NCBI RefSeq assembly: GCF_040256395.1
Contig: NZ_CP158299.1
Coordinates: 2,385,501 to 2,449,500 of the forward strand
Reading direction: 5' to 3'
DNA from: Deinococcus sonorensis KR-87
GTDB taxonomy: Bacteria > Deinococcota > Deinococci > Deinococcales > Deinococcaceae
DNA: 64,000 bases
Part shown: piece by piece, positions 36,397 through 46,486 of the stretch
Layout: each line of letters begins with the position of its first letter
Numbering within the stretch: position 1 is the stretch's first letter
The notes under the pieces: generated by a model
Databases searched by the model: none
Told to the model about the DNA's origin: nothing
What the model saw: only the letters and a program-made list of their open reading frames with translations
Program-made: the position numbers and the translations under genes

Positions 36397-37080
36397 TTAC
36401 TTTTGCAGCGGGTCGCTGCCGCCCTGGACCCGGGCTTTCAGGGCCGCGAGCTCGTCGTCGATCTCGCGGTCGCGGCCCAGGTTGGCCAGCTGAGCGTCCA
36501 GGTCGCCCTCCTCGCGCAGCTGGGTCATGGCGCGGTTCTTGTCCTCCATGCCCGCCACCTTGCGCTCCATGTCCTCGAAGGCGCTCATGGCGCTGCCGGC
36601 CTTGTCGAAGCCGCTGGCCTTCTCCAGCGACTCGCCCGCACGGGCGGTCTGCTGGCGGGCCACCAGCAGCTGACGGCGGCTCTCCAGCTCGTCAATCTTG
36701 GCCTCCAGGGCGCGCAATTGGGTTTTGAGCTGGTCCACGGTGCTGCTGCTGGTGGCGAGCTGCGCTTCAAAGCCGCTCGCCAGATCGGTGTGGTTCTTCT
36801 TGCGGCGCAGCGCCTCCCGGGCCAGGTCCTCGCTGCCGGCGCGCATGGCCTCCTCGGCCTTCATGCCGTACTCCTGGGCCAGCTTGCGGTTGGTGCTGGC
36901 CTCGCGCTCCAGCTTGGCCGCCTGCGCCATCGCGCCGGCCACCTCATTGCGGGCCTCGCCGTAGGCCTCGCGCATGTCCAGCAGCGTCTGGTCGATGATC
37001 TTGGACGGGTCCTCGGCGCGGCTGATCAGGTCGTTGACGTTGGCGCGGATCAGGCGGGACAGACGATCGAGAATGCTCAT
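36397..37080 (-). CDS. pspA: PspA/IM30 family protein
   Basis: Membrane-associated ESCRT-III-like coiled-coil protein that protects the cytoplasmic membrane under stress. The 227 residues begin [20 protein letters not shown], followed by the family [17 protein letters not shown] and long heptad-rich helices (about 45-215). ATG 37080 has GGAGGT three bases upstream. No pspF/pspB/pspC genes are nearby, so it appears as a stand-alone unit, with YbjQ downstream. Confidence 0.92.
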   Translation of the reverse strand: MSILDRLSRLIRANVNDLISRAEDPSKIIDQTLLDMREAYGEARNEVAGAMAQAAKLEREASTNRKLAQEYGMKAEEAMRAGSEDLAREALRRKKNHTDLASGFEAQLATSSSTVDQLKTQLRALEAKIDELESRRQLLVARQQTARAGESLEKASGFDKAGSAMSAFEDMERKVAGMEDKNRAMTQLREEGDLDAQLANLGRDREIDDELAALKARVQGGSDPLQK

Positions 37081-37200
37081 GGTAGTACCTCCGAAAGGGG
37101 AATTACGGCAACACTGGACCGCACGGGGATGGCCGCCGGCCGTGAACGGCAGCTCTCGGCCCACAATACGAGCCGGCGCGGCAGGAGTTCCCCCCTTTGC

Positions 37201-38301
37201 TCAGGGGCGACGCGGCTGCGCGCGGGCGTACTGGTTCGGCACCGGGGCCGAGGCGCCCAGTTCCAGCGCTGCACGCTGCGCCAGGTGCGGGTCGCGCAGA
37301 AATTCGCGGGCGAAGGCGATCAGGTCCGCCTGCCCGGCCCTCAGGATCTGCTCGGCCTGCTCCGGCGTGGTGATCAGACCCACCGCCATCGTCTCGATGC
37401 CCGCGTCCTGCCGCACCCGCGCGGCGAACGGCACCTGATAGCCCGGCTCCACCGTGATGCGCTGGGCGGTGGTCAGGCCGCCGCTCGATACGTCAATCAC
37501 ATCCACGCCCTCCAGCTTCAGCAGCCGGCACAGTTCCACCGTCTGGTCCAGGTCCCAGCCGCCCTCGGCCCAGTCGGTGGCCGACAGCCGCACGAACAGC
37601 GGCAGGTGGATCGGCCAGACGCGCCGGACCGCCCGCGTCACCTCCAGCACCAGCCGGGTGCGGTTCTCGAAGCTCCCGCCGTACTGATCGCCGCGCGAGT
37701 TCGACAGTGGCGACAGGAACTGGTGCAGCAGGTAGCCGTGCGCCGCGTGAATCTCCACCACGTCGAAGCCGGCCATCATGGCGCGGCGGGTGGCCGCCTC
37801 GAAATCGGTGATGACCTTCTGAATATCCTCCGGGGTCATCGCGCGCGGCTGCGGGTACGCGGGCAAGAACGGCTGGTCGTCCGGGCCGACCACCTGCCAC
37901 CCGCCCTCCCGGAGCGGAACGGCCCCCTCGCCGCGCCACGGGGCGTACGTGCTGGCCTTGCGCCCGGCGTGCGCCAGCTGGGTGCCGATCAGGCCGCCGT
38001 GGTCGTGCACGAAGTCGGTGATGTGGCCCAGCGGCGCGATGTGCTCGTCACTCCACAGTCCCAAGTCCTCCGGCGAGATGCGGCCTTCCGGACTGACGGC
38101 GGTGGCCTCGGTCAGGATCAGCCCGGCCCCACCCAGCGCGAACTGCCCCAGATGCACCATATGGAACTCGGTGGGCAGGCCGTTCCGGGCGCTGTACATG
38201 CACATCGGCGACACCACGAGGCGGTTGGCCAGCGTCACGCCGCGCAGCTTGAGGGAGGAGAACAGGGGGCTGGTGTCGGTGGCTGAGGAGGTGGCGGTCA
38301 T
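37201..38301 (-). CDS. Old yellow enzyme-type NADPH dehydrogenase (YqjM/NamA-like)
   Basis: FMN ene-reductase of the thermophilic-like YqjM class, 366 residues. Marks of the class are the redox-tuning Cys in SPMCMYSA, substrate-binding HAGRKAS, and IHAAHGYLLHQFLSPLSNSR followed by DQYGGSFENR, the catalytic Tyr and Trp region, and a C-terminal Arg in NQYARA that reaches into the neighbour's active site in YqjM. Cytoplasmic detoxification of enones or nitro compounds is likely. It is divergent from the trp operon. Confidence 0.93.
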   Translation of the reverse strand: MTATSSATDTSPLFSSLKLRGVTLANRLVVSPMCMYSARNGLPTEFHMVHLGQFALGGAGLILTEATAVSPEGRISPEDLGLWSDEHIAPLGHITDFVHDHGGLIGTQLAHAGRKASTYAPWRGEGAVPLREGGWQVVGPDDQPFLPAYPQPRAMTPEDIQKVITDFEAATRRAMMAGFDVVEIHAAHGYLLHQFLSPLSNSRGDQYGGSFENRTRLVLEVTRAVRRVWPIHLPLFVRLSATDWAEGGWDLDQTVELCRLLKLEGVDVIDVSSGGLTTAQRITVEPGYQVPFAARVRQDAGIETMAVGLITTPEQAEQILRAGQADLIAFAREFLRDPHLAQRAALELGASAPVPNQYARAQPRRP

Positions 38302-38307
38302 GACGGA

Positions 38308-38313
38308 ACTGTA
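38308..38313 (-). promoter_or_regulatory. -10 hexamer of the OYE gene
   Basis: TACAGT on the minus strand, six bases before ATG 38301. Confidence 0.4.
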
Positions 38314-38433
38314 GGCAGCGCAACCGTTCCAGAGTGTGCCTGGATTTCAATATCAACCCTGAATGGAGACGGGCGGTCCGGCCCTGGCTGGACAGGCCGG
38401 AGGGCGGGTCTGTGCAGCGGGCGGCAATCCATG

Positions 38434-38439
38434 TACACT
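38434..38439 (+). promoter_or_regulatory. -10 hexamer of the trp leader
   Basis: TACACT six bases before the leader-peptide ATG at 38446. Transcription would start at the leader codon, so the leader peptide itself would be translated leaderless. Confidence 0.55.
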
Positions 38440-38445
38440 CGGCGC

Positions 38446-38490
38446 ATGACGTCCGTCCGTGCATGGTGGTGGCCCAGGTTTCCTGGGTAA
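38446..38490 (+). CDS. trpL: trp operon leader peptide with three Trp codons
   Basis: A 14-codon frame, MTSVRAWWWPRFPG, with TGG TGG TGG at 38464-38472 and TAA at 38488-38490. It lies 86 bases ahead of trpE, directly behind a -10 hexamer and ahead of a terminator hairpin. Three Trp in a row in 14 residues just upstream of trpE is the classic sign of ribosome-mediated attenuation: charged tRNA-Trp decides whether the ribosome stalls here. Confidence 0.88.
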   Translation: MTSVRAWWWPRFPG

Positions 38491-38527
38491 CCGCTTGCCG
38501 TCGTACCACGCCGCAACAGCGCCCAGG
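38473..38527 (+). promoter_or_regulatory. Antiterminator pairing of the trp attenuator
   Basis: CCTGGG (38482-38487) can pair with CCCAGG directly after the Trp codons (38473-38478, loop TTT) or with a second CCCAGG at 38522-38527 in the 5' arm of the terminator. A ribosome stalled on the Trp codons would cover the first copy and leave CCTGGG free to capture the second, breaking the terminator. A ribosome reaching the TAA would cover CCTGGG and allow termination. Confidence 0.75.
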
Positions 38528-38551
38528 TGAAGCACCACCGGGCGCTGTTTT
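38517..38551 (+). terminator. trp attenuator terminator
   Basis: Stem CAGCGCCC / GGGCGCTG (38517-38524 with 38540-38547), extended inside by GGTG / CACC, then TTTT and further T-rich bases (TTTTCTGTT). It sits between the leader peptide and trpE. Confidence 0.82.
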
Positions 38552-38576
38552 CTGTTCCTCACCCTCCGGAGACCCC

Positions 38577-40004
38577 ATGAACATTGCCACAGACCGGGCC
38601 GCCATCACCGTCCGAGAACTCACCGCCGACCTGGATACCCCGGTCACCGCCTACCTGAAGGCCGCCCAGGGCCAGCCGGTCAGCTTCCTGCTGGAGAGCG
38701 TGGAGGCGGGCGAGCGCATGGGCCGCTACTCGTTCATCGGGGTGGGCGAGCAGGGCCGCTTCGAGCTGCGCGGCGGCGTGGCGCTGCTCAGCGGCGTGCT
38801 GGCGGCGGGCGGCCAGCCGGAGCGCGTGCCGACCAGCGACCCGCTGAGTCTGCTGTACGGGCGGGTGCGGCAGCCGGTGCCGGTGCCGGCGGGCCTGCCC
38901 ACCTTCATTGGCGGGGCGGTCGGGTACGCCGCCTACGACCTGATCCGCAGTTACGAGCGCCTGCCGGACGCCAATCCCGATGAGCTGAACCTGCCGGACG
39001 CCCTGTTTCTGGTGCCGGAGGGCATGGTGATCTTCGATCACCTGGGCCACAAACTGTTCGTGGTGGCGGTGGCCGAGGACGAGGCGCGTGCAGGGCGCGT
39101 GGCGGACCGGCTGGTGGAGCGGCTCAAGGGGCCGCTGCCGGAGGTGCCGGGGCGGCTGCCGGCCCCCCGCCCGGAGTTCGTCAGCAACCTGCCGGACGGC
39201 GGCTATGCCCGCGCCGTGGAACGCTGCCTGGAGTACATCCGGGCCGGCGACATCTTTCAGGTGGTGCCGTCGCAGCGCTTCAGCGCCGACCTGACGGTGG
39301 AACCGTTCGCCCTGTACCGGGCGCTGCGCGGCGTGAACCCCAGCCCGTACCTCGGCTACCTGGACCTGGGCGAGGTGCAGCTGATCGCCAGCAGCCCCGA
39401 GAGTCTGCTGCGCAGCGACGGCGTGACCGTGACCACCAAGCCGATCGCCGGCACCCGGCGGCGCGGGACCACCCCCGAGCAGGACGCCGCCAACGGCGCG
39501 GAGCTGCTGGCCGACGAGAAGGAGCGCGCCGAGCACCTGATGCTGGTGGACCTGGGGCGCAACGACATCGGGCGGGTGGCCGAGTTCGGCACGGTGCAGG
39601 TGCAGGACGCCTTCACCATCGAGCGCTACAGCCACGTGATGCACATCGTGAGCAGCGTGACCGGGAAGCTCTCGGGCGACCAGACCCCGCTGCACGCGCT
39701 GGCCTCGGTGCTGCCGATGGGGACCGTCTCGGGGGCGCCCAAGATCCGGGCCATGCAGATCATCGACGAGGTGGAGCCGACCCGGCGCGGGCCGTATGGT
39801 GGGGCATTCGGCTATATCGCCTACGACGGCTCGCTGGACATGGCCCTGACACTGCGCACCATGGTGGCCACCGGAGGCCGGCTGCACATCCAGGTGGGGG
39901 CCGGCATCGTGGCCGACTCGGACCCGGTGGCCGAGGAGCAGGAAACGCGCAGCAAGGCCGCCGCCCTGATGCGGGCCGCCGAGCTGGCTGCCGGAGGGCT
40001 GTGA
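38577..40004 (+). CDS. trpE: Anthranilate synthase component I
   Basis: Makes anthranilate from chorismate, using ammonia from TrpG; first committed step of tryptophan synthesis. The 475 residues carry the tryptophan feedback-binding LLES motif (residues about 38-41, in SFLLESVEAG), chorismate-site PIAGTRRRG, HLMLVDLGRNDIGRV, and the SGAPKIRAM block near 390. ATG 38577 has GGAG six bases upstream; in-frame sequence further upstream is the attenuator region. Controlled both by attenuation and, from the LLES motif, by feedback. Confidence 0.97.
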   Translation: MNIATDRAAITVRELTADLDTPVTAYLKAAQGQPVSFLLESVEAGERMGRYSFIGVGEQGRFELRGGVALLSGVLAAGGQPERVPTSDPLSLLYGRVRQPVPVPAGLPTFIGGAVGYAAYDLIRSYERLPDANPDELNLPDALFLVPEGMVIFDHLGHKLFVVAVAEDEARAGRVADRLVERLKGPLPEVPGRLPAPRPEFVSNLPDGGYARAVERCLEYIRAGDIFQVVPSQRFSADLTVEPFALYRALRGVNPSPYLGYLDLGEVQLIASSPESLLRSDGVTVTTKPIAGTRRRGTTPEQDAANGAELLADEKERAEHLMLVDLGRNDIGRVAEFGTVQVQDAFTIERYSHVMHIVSSVTGKLSGDQTPLHALASVLPMGTVSGAPKIRAMQIIDEVEPTRRGPYGGAFGYIAYDGSLDMALTLRTMVATGGRLHIQVGAGIVADSDPVAEEQETRSKAAALMRAAELAAGGL

Positions 40005-40005
40005 G

Positions 40006-40395
40006 ATGGCGCAGATCAAGGTGTATGCCCTGCGAAGCACGCTGGACGCCCTGCGCCCCGCCCTGTCCGACATGATCCAGGCGGCGCTCGGTTCGGCGCT
40101 GGGTCTGCCGGAGAGCAAGCGGTTCCAGCGCTTCCTGCCGCTGGCCCCGGAAGACTTTGTGTTCCCCGAAGACCGCAGCGAGCGCTACACCATCATGGAG
40201 GTGCAGCTGTTCACCGGCCGCCGGCCCGAGACCCTGCGGCAGCTGATCCGTGACCTGCAGCGCGGCTGGCAGCAGGACCTCGGCGGCCTGCCGAACGACC
40301 TGGAAGTCGTGCTGATCCAGACCCCCGCCGAGCAGTGGGGCATTCGCGGCCAGCTCGGGCACGAGCTGAGCCTGAGTTATGAGGTGAACGTATGA
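40006..40395 (+). CDS. Tautomerase-superfamily protein without Pro-1, in the trp operon
   Basis: A 129-residue protein resembling the Tautomerase_2 (4-OT/MIF-fold) family: N-terminal beta strand IKVYAL, helix LRPALSDMIQAALGSALGLP, ESKRFQRFLPLAPEDFVFPED, then EVQLFTGRRPETLRQLIRDL and AEQWGIRGQ at the end. Active tautomerases expose Pro-1 after Met removal; here Met is followed by Ala-Gln, so the catalytic proline is absent. GGAGGG precedes the ATG, which lies one base after the trpE stop, and its end overlaps trpG by ATGA. Function unknown. Confidence 0.75.
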   Translation: MAQIKVYALRSTLDALRPALSDMIQAALGSALGLPESKRFQRFLPLAPEDFVFPEDRSERYTIMEVQLFTGRRPETLRQLIRDLQRGWQQDLGGLPNDLEVVLIQTPAEQWGIRGQLGHELSLSYEVNV

Positions 40396-41027
40396 CGGCC
40401 CCCCATCCCCTCCGCCTGCTGATTATCGACAACTACGATAGCTTCACTTATAACCTAGTGCAGTACCTGGGGGAGCTGGGCTGCCAGCTGACCGTGTGGC
40501 GCAACGACCAGTTCACGCTGCCGGAGGTAGAGCAGCTGAACCCGGACGCCATCGTGGTGTCGCCCGGTCCGTGTACCCCGCTGGAAGCGGGCCTGAGCGT
40601 GGCGGCCGTGCGCGCCTTCGCGCCGCGCTACCCGATGCTGGGCGTGTGCCTGGGCCACCAGAGCATGGGCGAGGCTTTCGGGGCCACCGTGACGCGCGCG
40701 CCGGTGCCGGTGCACGGCAAGACCAGCGTGGTGCAGCACGACGGGCAGGGCCTGTTTGCCGGGCTGGGCGAGCAGGCCCGCGTGACGCGTTACCACTCCC
40801 TGATCGTGGAGGAACTGCCCGACACCCTGATTCCCACCGCCTGGGCCACCGATCAGACGCCGGAGGGTGAGCGGCAGATCCTGATGGCGCTGCGCCACCG
40901 CGACTACCCGATGTACGGGGTGCAGTTCCACCCGGAGAGCATTGCCACCGAGGACGGAAAGCAGATGCTGCGCAACTTCCTGGAACTGGTGCGGGCGCAC
41001 CACGCCCAGCCGGCGGCGCAGGCATGA
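40392..41027 (+). CDS. trpG: Anthranilate synthase component II (glutamine amidotransferase)
   Basis: Supplies ammonia to TrpE. The 211-residue class I amidotransferase has the nucleophile C86 in GVCLGHQSMGEAFG, oxyanion-region VSPGPCTPLEAG and the His/Glu pair in QFHPESIATEDG. It may serve PabA function too. ATGA overlaps join it to the tautomerase-like gene upstream and trpD downstream. Confidence 0.96.
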   Translation: MTAPHPLRLLIIDNYDSFTYNLVQYLGELGCQLTVWRNDQFTLPEVEQLNPDAIVVSPGPCTPLEAGLSVAAVRAFAPRYPMLGVCLGHQSMGEAFGATVTRAPVPVHGKTSVVQHDGQGLFAGLGEQARVTRYHSLIVEELPDTLIPTAWATDQTPEGERQILMALRHRDYPMYGVQFHPESIATEDGKQMLRNFLELVRAHHAQPAAQA

Positions 41028-42028
41028 TGCATGCCCGGCTGATGAACGGGGAGCGGCTCAGCCAGCACGAGGCCCGGCAGTTCATGGGCGAGCTGATGGG
41101 CGGTGAGATGAGCGCCGTGCGGATGGCGGCGGCGCTGGCAGCACTGCGGGTGCGCGGCGAGACCCCGGAGGAGATTGCCGGTTTTGCCCAGGCGATGCGC
41201 GAGAACGCCGTGCGGCTGCCGATCCGCCCGCGTGAGTTGCTGCTGGACGTGGTGGGCACCGGGGGAGACGGCGCGCACACCTTCAACATCAGCACCACCA
41301 GCGCCTTCGTGGTGGCGGCCGGAGGTGTCCCGGTGGCCAAGCACGGCAACCGGGCCGCCAGCAGCAAGGCCGGCAGCGCCGACGTGCTGGAGGCGCTGGG
41401 CGTGAACCTGGACGCCGCCCCCGAGCGGGTGGCCGAGGCGGTGGATGAGCTGGGCGTGGGTTTCATGTTCGCCCGCAACTACCACCCGGCCCTGCGCCAC
41501 GCCGCCCCGGTGCGCGGCGAGCTGGCGGCCCGCACGGTGTTCAACATTCTGGGGCCGCTCAGCAATCCGGCCGGGGCTACCCACCTGGTCGTGGGCGTGT
41601 ACAGCCCGGCGCTGACCGCCTCGCTGGCGGAGGTGCTGCGCTTGCTGGGGGCCAGGGCGGCGCTGGTGGTGAACGGCGGGGGCCTCGACGAGTTCACGGT
41701 GTCGGGCGTCAACACCGTGGCGGAGCTGAAGGCCGGGGAGCTGAGCGAGCGCACCCTGGACCCGCAGGAGGTGGGCCTGGACCGTCACGATCCGTCGGCG
41801 CTGGTGGGCGGCACCCCGGCGGAGAACGCCGTGATCACCCGGGCGCTGCTGCAGGGCCACGGGACGCCGGCCCAGCGCGACATCGTGGCGCTGAATGCCG
41901 GGGCGGCGCTGTACCTTGCGGGCCGGGCGCCGGACATCGCGGCGGGGGTACAGCTGGCCTGTCAGGTGCTGGAGAGCGGCGAGGCCTGGACCCTGCTGGA
42001 GCGCTACGCCGCCCACACCCGCCGCTGA
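41024..42028 (+). CDS. trpD: Anthranilate phosphoribosyltransferase
   Basis: Second step of tryptophan synthesis, joining anthranilate and PRPP. The 334 residues show the PRPP site DVVGTGGDGAHTFNIST, KHGNRAASSKAGSADVLEALG, and FMFARNYHPALRHAAPVR followed by ARTVFNILGPLSNPA. Last gene of the trpE-x-trpG-trpD operon; trpC, trpF and trpBA must be elsewhere. The gap to the next gene has no clear terminator. Confidence 0.96.
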   Translation: MMHARLMNGERLSQHEARQFMGELMGGEMSAVRMAAALAALRVRGETPEEIAGFAQAMRENAVRLPIRPRELLLDVVGTGGDGAHTFNISTTSAFVVAAGGVPVAKHGNRAASSKAGSADVLEALGVNLDAAPERVAEAVDELGVGFMFARNYHPALRHAAPVRGELAARTVFNILGPLSNPAGATHLVVGVYSPALTASLAEVLRLLGARAALVVNGGGLDEFTVSGVNTVAELKAGELSERTLDPQEVGLDRHDPSALVGGTPAENAVITRALLQGHGTPAQRDIVALNAGAALYLAGRAPDIAAGVQLACQVLESGEAWTLLERYAAHTRR

Positions 42029-42087
42029 AAGTGTGAATTGTAACACCCTTGACCGAAGGGCCAGGGCCGCTCTGACACGCTGAGGCC

Positions 42088-43068
42088 ATGAAACCACGAC
42101 ATGTGCTGCTGCTCGGGCTGGGACTTGCCGTGCTGGGACTGGGGCTGGCCGGCGCCCAGACGAACGCTGCGGCGGCCCCCTCCGCCTCCCGCGCCTCGGC
42201 CCAGACGTCCGCCTTCAGCGCGGACCGGCTCAGCTTCGAACTGCCGGGTTTCGGGGGGGTCGGGTACTACCAAGACACCCGGGCCAGCGGCCGACCGCTG
42301 CTGCTGCTGCACAGCGTCAACGCGGCGGCCAGCGCCTACGAGATGCGCCCGATCTTCCTGGCGTACCGGGGCAGCCGCCCGGTGTACGCGCTGGAGTGGC
42401 CCGGCTTTGGCTCCAGCGCGCGCCCGGACGTGCGGTACACCCCGGAACTGATGACCCGGGCGCTGCAGCAGATGCTGGACGTGATCGGTCAGGACGTGGA
42501 CGTGGTGGCGCTGAGCTTGGGCAGCGAGTTCGCGGCGCGCGCCGCCCTTGCGGACCCGCGCATCCACACGCTCGCCCTGATCAGCCCCACCGGCATGGGC
42601 CGCGCCGAGGGCGGCAGTCAGCAGGCAGCGGGCAGTGCGCAGCCGGACCGGCTGTACCGCAATCTCAGCAATCCGCTGTGGGCCGGAGCGCTGTACAGCC
42701 TGATCGCGAGCGGGCCCAGCATCCGCTACTTCCTCTCCGGCAGCTTCGAGGGCCAGCCGGATCAGGGACTGGTGGACTACAGCTACGTCTCGGCGCATCA
42801 GCCGGGCGCCCGCTACGCGCCGCTGTATTTCATCGGCGGCCTGCTGTTCACGCCGAACGCCTATGACCAGCTGTACGCGCCGCTCAAGCAGCCGGTGCTG
42901 GTGCTGTATGACCGGGACCGCTTCGTGAACTTCGACCGGTTGCAGGAGTATGCCCAGCACCCGAACGTGAGCGCCGTCCGGATCGCGCCGACCAAGGGCC
43001 TGCCACAGTTCGAGCAGCCGGAACAGGTGCGGGCTGCCCTGGACGCCTTCTGGAGCGCCCACCCCTGA
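42088..43068 (+). CDS. Exported alpha/beta hydrolase-fold protein with altered catalytic His
   Basis: A 326-residue protein with a signal peptide (1-23, cleavage likely after AGA) and an alpha/beta hydrolase domain: oxyanion region [15 protein letters not shown], nucleophile-elbow [10 protein letters not shown] and acid in [10 protein letters not shown]. The C-terminal block [15 protein letters not shown] aligns with the usual GHLPxxEQPE, in which the catalytic His is replaced by Gly, so esterase activity is doubtful. A TTGACC lies at 42049-42054. Transcribed after trpD but probably separately. Confidence 0.75.
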   Translation: MKPRHVLLLGLGLAVLGLGLAGAQTNAAAAPSASRASAQTSAFSADRLSFELPGFGGVGYYQDTRASGRPLLLLHSVNAAASAYEMRPIFLAYRGSRPVYALEWPGFGSSARPDVRYTPELMTRALQQMLDVIGQDVDVVALSLGSEFAARAALADPRIHTLALISPTGMGRAEGGSQQAAGSAQPDRLYRNLSNPLWAGALYSLIASGPSIRYFLSGSFEGQPDQGLVDYSYVSAHQPGARYAPLYFIGGLLFTPNAYDQLYAPLKQPVLVLYDRDRFVNFDRLQEYAQHPNVSAVRIAPTKGLPQFEQPEQVRAALDAFWSAHP

Positions 43069-43069
43069 A

Positions 43070-44125
43070 CTAGCCCACCTGCCTCGCCACCCGCGCCGAC
43101 AGGCCGGTCAGCAGCTCATACTCCACCACGCCACCCCAGCGGGCCACCTCGCCGGGGTGGATGCCCTGCGGCCCCCACAGCGTGAGGTAGTCGCCAGGGT
43201 TCACGTCCAGCCCGGTCACGTCCACCATCATCTGGTCCATGCAGATGCGCCCCAGCACGGTGCGGCGCTCCCCCTGCACCCAGACCTGGGCCTGCAGGGT
43301 CGCGCTGCGCGGGTAGCCGTCAGCGTAGCCCACCTGCACCGTGGCCACCCGGGTGTCGCGCGGGGCGGTCCACAGGCCGCTGTAACTGACCTGCTCGCCG
43401 GCCAGCGCGGTATGCACCGCGCCCACCCGGCCCTGCAGGGTCATCACCGGCTGCAGATCCAGCACGCCGCTCAGGTGCTCGGGCGCGTAGCCGTAGCTGG
43501 CCAGCCCGGGCCGCGCCATGGTCATGCTGTCCAGCGGGCCAAAACTCAGCACCCCGCCCCCGTTGGACGCGTGGGCCAGCGCGTCCGGAAAGTGCCGACG
43601 CACCGCCAGGAACGCTTCAAACTGCCGCAGCGCGCCGCTCGGGTCCGGCTCGTCGGCGCTGGCGAAGTGAGTGTACAGCCCTTCCAGCTGTCCCCGCCGC
43701 GCCAGTTCGCGGCCCAGGTCCAGCGCCTCGGCGGGCCGTGCGCCCAGCCGGTTCATACCGGTGTCCACCTTCAGGTGGGCCTTTGCCTCCGGAGGCAGGG
43801 CCGCCAGTTCGGCGGCGGTGCCGATGGGAATCCGTACGCCCAGCCGGGCCAGCTCCGCCATCTCCTCCGGAGCGGCGGGGGTCAGCAGCAGCACCGGCTT
43901 GCCGGTGTTCAGCCGGGCCACCGTCACCGCTTCCTGGGGGAGCGCCACCGCAAAGCCCCAGACCTCGGGAAGCGGCGCCGCGATCTGCACCACCTCCTCC
44001 AGGCCGTGCCCGTAGGCATTGGCCTTGACCGGCAGGATCAACGGGACCCCCGCCCGCCCGCTCAGCAGGCGCAGGTTGTGGCTCAGGGCGGCGGCAGAGA
44101 TGGTGGCGACGGCGCGCGGCAACAT
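43070..44125 (-). CDS. alr: Alanine racemase
   Basis: Makes D-alanine for peptidoglycan. The 351-residue PLP enzyme has K34 in [35 protein letters not shown], the catalytic Tyr in [11 protein letters not shown] and [16 protein letters not shown] 44125 is six bases after a -10 hexamer; an upstream ATG adds 16 residues overlapping the phosphoesterase gene and is not favoured. The stop is one base from the convergent hydrolase stop. Confidence 0.95.
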   Translation of the reverse strand: MLPRAVATISAAALSHNLRLLSGRAGVPLILPVKANAYGHGLEEVVQIAAPLPEVWGFAVALPQEAVTVARLNTGKPVLLLTPAAPEEMAELARLGVRIPIGTAAELAALPPEAKAHLKVDTGMNRLGARPAEALDLGRELARRGQLEGLYTHFASADEPDPSGALRQFEAFLAVRRHFPDALAHASNGGGVLSFGPLDSMTMARPGLASYGYAPEHLSGVLDLQPVMTLQGRVGAVHTALAGEQVSYSGLWTAPRDTRVATVQVGYADGYPRSATLQAQVWVQGERRTVLGRICMDQMMVDVTGLDVNPGDYLTLWGPQGIHPGEVARWGGVVEYELLTGLSARVARQVG

Positions 44126-44131
44126 CCGGTC

Positions 44132-44137
44132 AGCATA
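44132..44137 (-). promoter_or_regulatory. -10 hexamer of alr
   Basis: TATGCT on the minus strand, six bases before ATG 44125. It lies just downstream of the phosphoesterase stop (44143), so alr has its own promoter within the cluster. Confidence 0.5.
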
Positions 44138-44142
44138 GCGGC

Positions 44143-44855
44143 TCAGGCCGGCACCCACTCGGCGGCCCACCACTCGGCGTGTGGCAGGCCCCGCTCACGG
44201 ATGCCCTGCTGCACCGCCCGCACGTCGTACGGCACCCGGCGGAACTGCACGTTCGCGCCGTCCAGCAGCAGGTACTCGGCGTGGGCGACGTTCACATACC
44301 GCGCGCCCCGCAGCTCATAGGCCAGGCCCACCGAGCCGGGGTTCAGCAGCCGCCACCCGTCCAGCGTCCGCAGCAGCGGCTGGTGGGTATGGCCACCCAC
44401 CCAGATGGCCTGCGGCCCGAAGGTGGCGCGCAGCTCGGCCAGCCGCTCCTGAGGGGTGGCCGCGCCGATCACCTCCCGGCAATCGGCCGGCGAGCCGTGA
44501 AAGGCCAGCAGGCCGGGCAGCTCCACCGTGGTCCGGTAGGCCGTGATGAGGCCGAGCTCTGCCTCGCCCAGCTGGGTGTGGCCCCAGACGTCCAGGTCGT
44601 GGATCTGCTGCTCGTCCGGAACGCCGCGCGGCTGGAACGGTGTGGGCTGCAGGGCGTCCTGGTCGGCATTGCCCTGCACCACCGGGCAGTTCAGGCTGGC
44701 CAGCAGCTGCACGCACTCGGCGGGCCACGCGCCCCCGCTGATCACGTCGCCGGTGCACAGCAGCTGATCCGGCGCCTGACCCCGCACATCGTTCAGCAGC
44801 GCCTCGAAGGCGGGCAGGTTGCCGTGGATGTCCCCGAACACCGCCAGCCGCACAG

Positions 44856-44859
<4 letters not shown>
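44143..44859 (-). CDS. Metallophosphoesterase (YfcE/MJ0936-like)
   Basis: Binuclear-metal phosphodiesterase of 238 residues. Motifs in order: FGDIHGN (8-14), CTGDVISGG (D binding both metals), [10 protein letters not shown] with the catalytic Asn, AFHGSP and VGGHTHQPL. Similar small phosphoesterases act on phosphodiesters or cyclic nucleotides; the substrate is unknown. ATG overlaps the ABC ATPase stop (ATGA). Confidence 0.9.
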
Positions 44860-46421
<1,562 letters not shown>

Positions 46422-46427
46422 GGCTCC

Positions 46428-46433
46428 AGTGTA
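46428..46433 (-). promoter_or_regulatory. -10 hexamer of the ABC ATPase/phosphoesterase unit
   Basis: TACACT on the minus strand, six bases before ATG 46421; the six bases between include GGAG, so a ribosome site is also possible if a longer leader exists. Confidence 0.45.
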
Positions 46434-46474
46434 ATTCGGGGGCAGATGTGGTGCACCGGTGAGCCGCGGCCCGG

Positions 46475-46480
46475 TATGGT
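46475..46480 (+). promoter_or_regulatory. -10 hexamer of the PAP2 gene
   Basis: TATGGT six bases before a GTG codon at 46487; supports GTG as the start. Confidence 0.45.
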
Positions 46481-46486
46481 AATGGA

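Noticed and set aside
42028..42088. Terminator after trpD (CCCTT/AAGGG near 42046)
   Set aside because: Only a five-base stem with no T-run; too weak to call.
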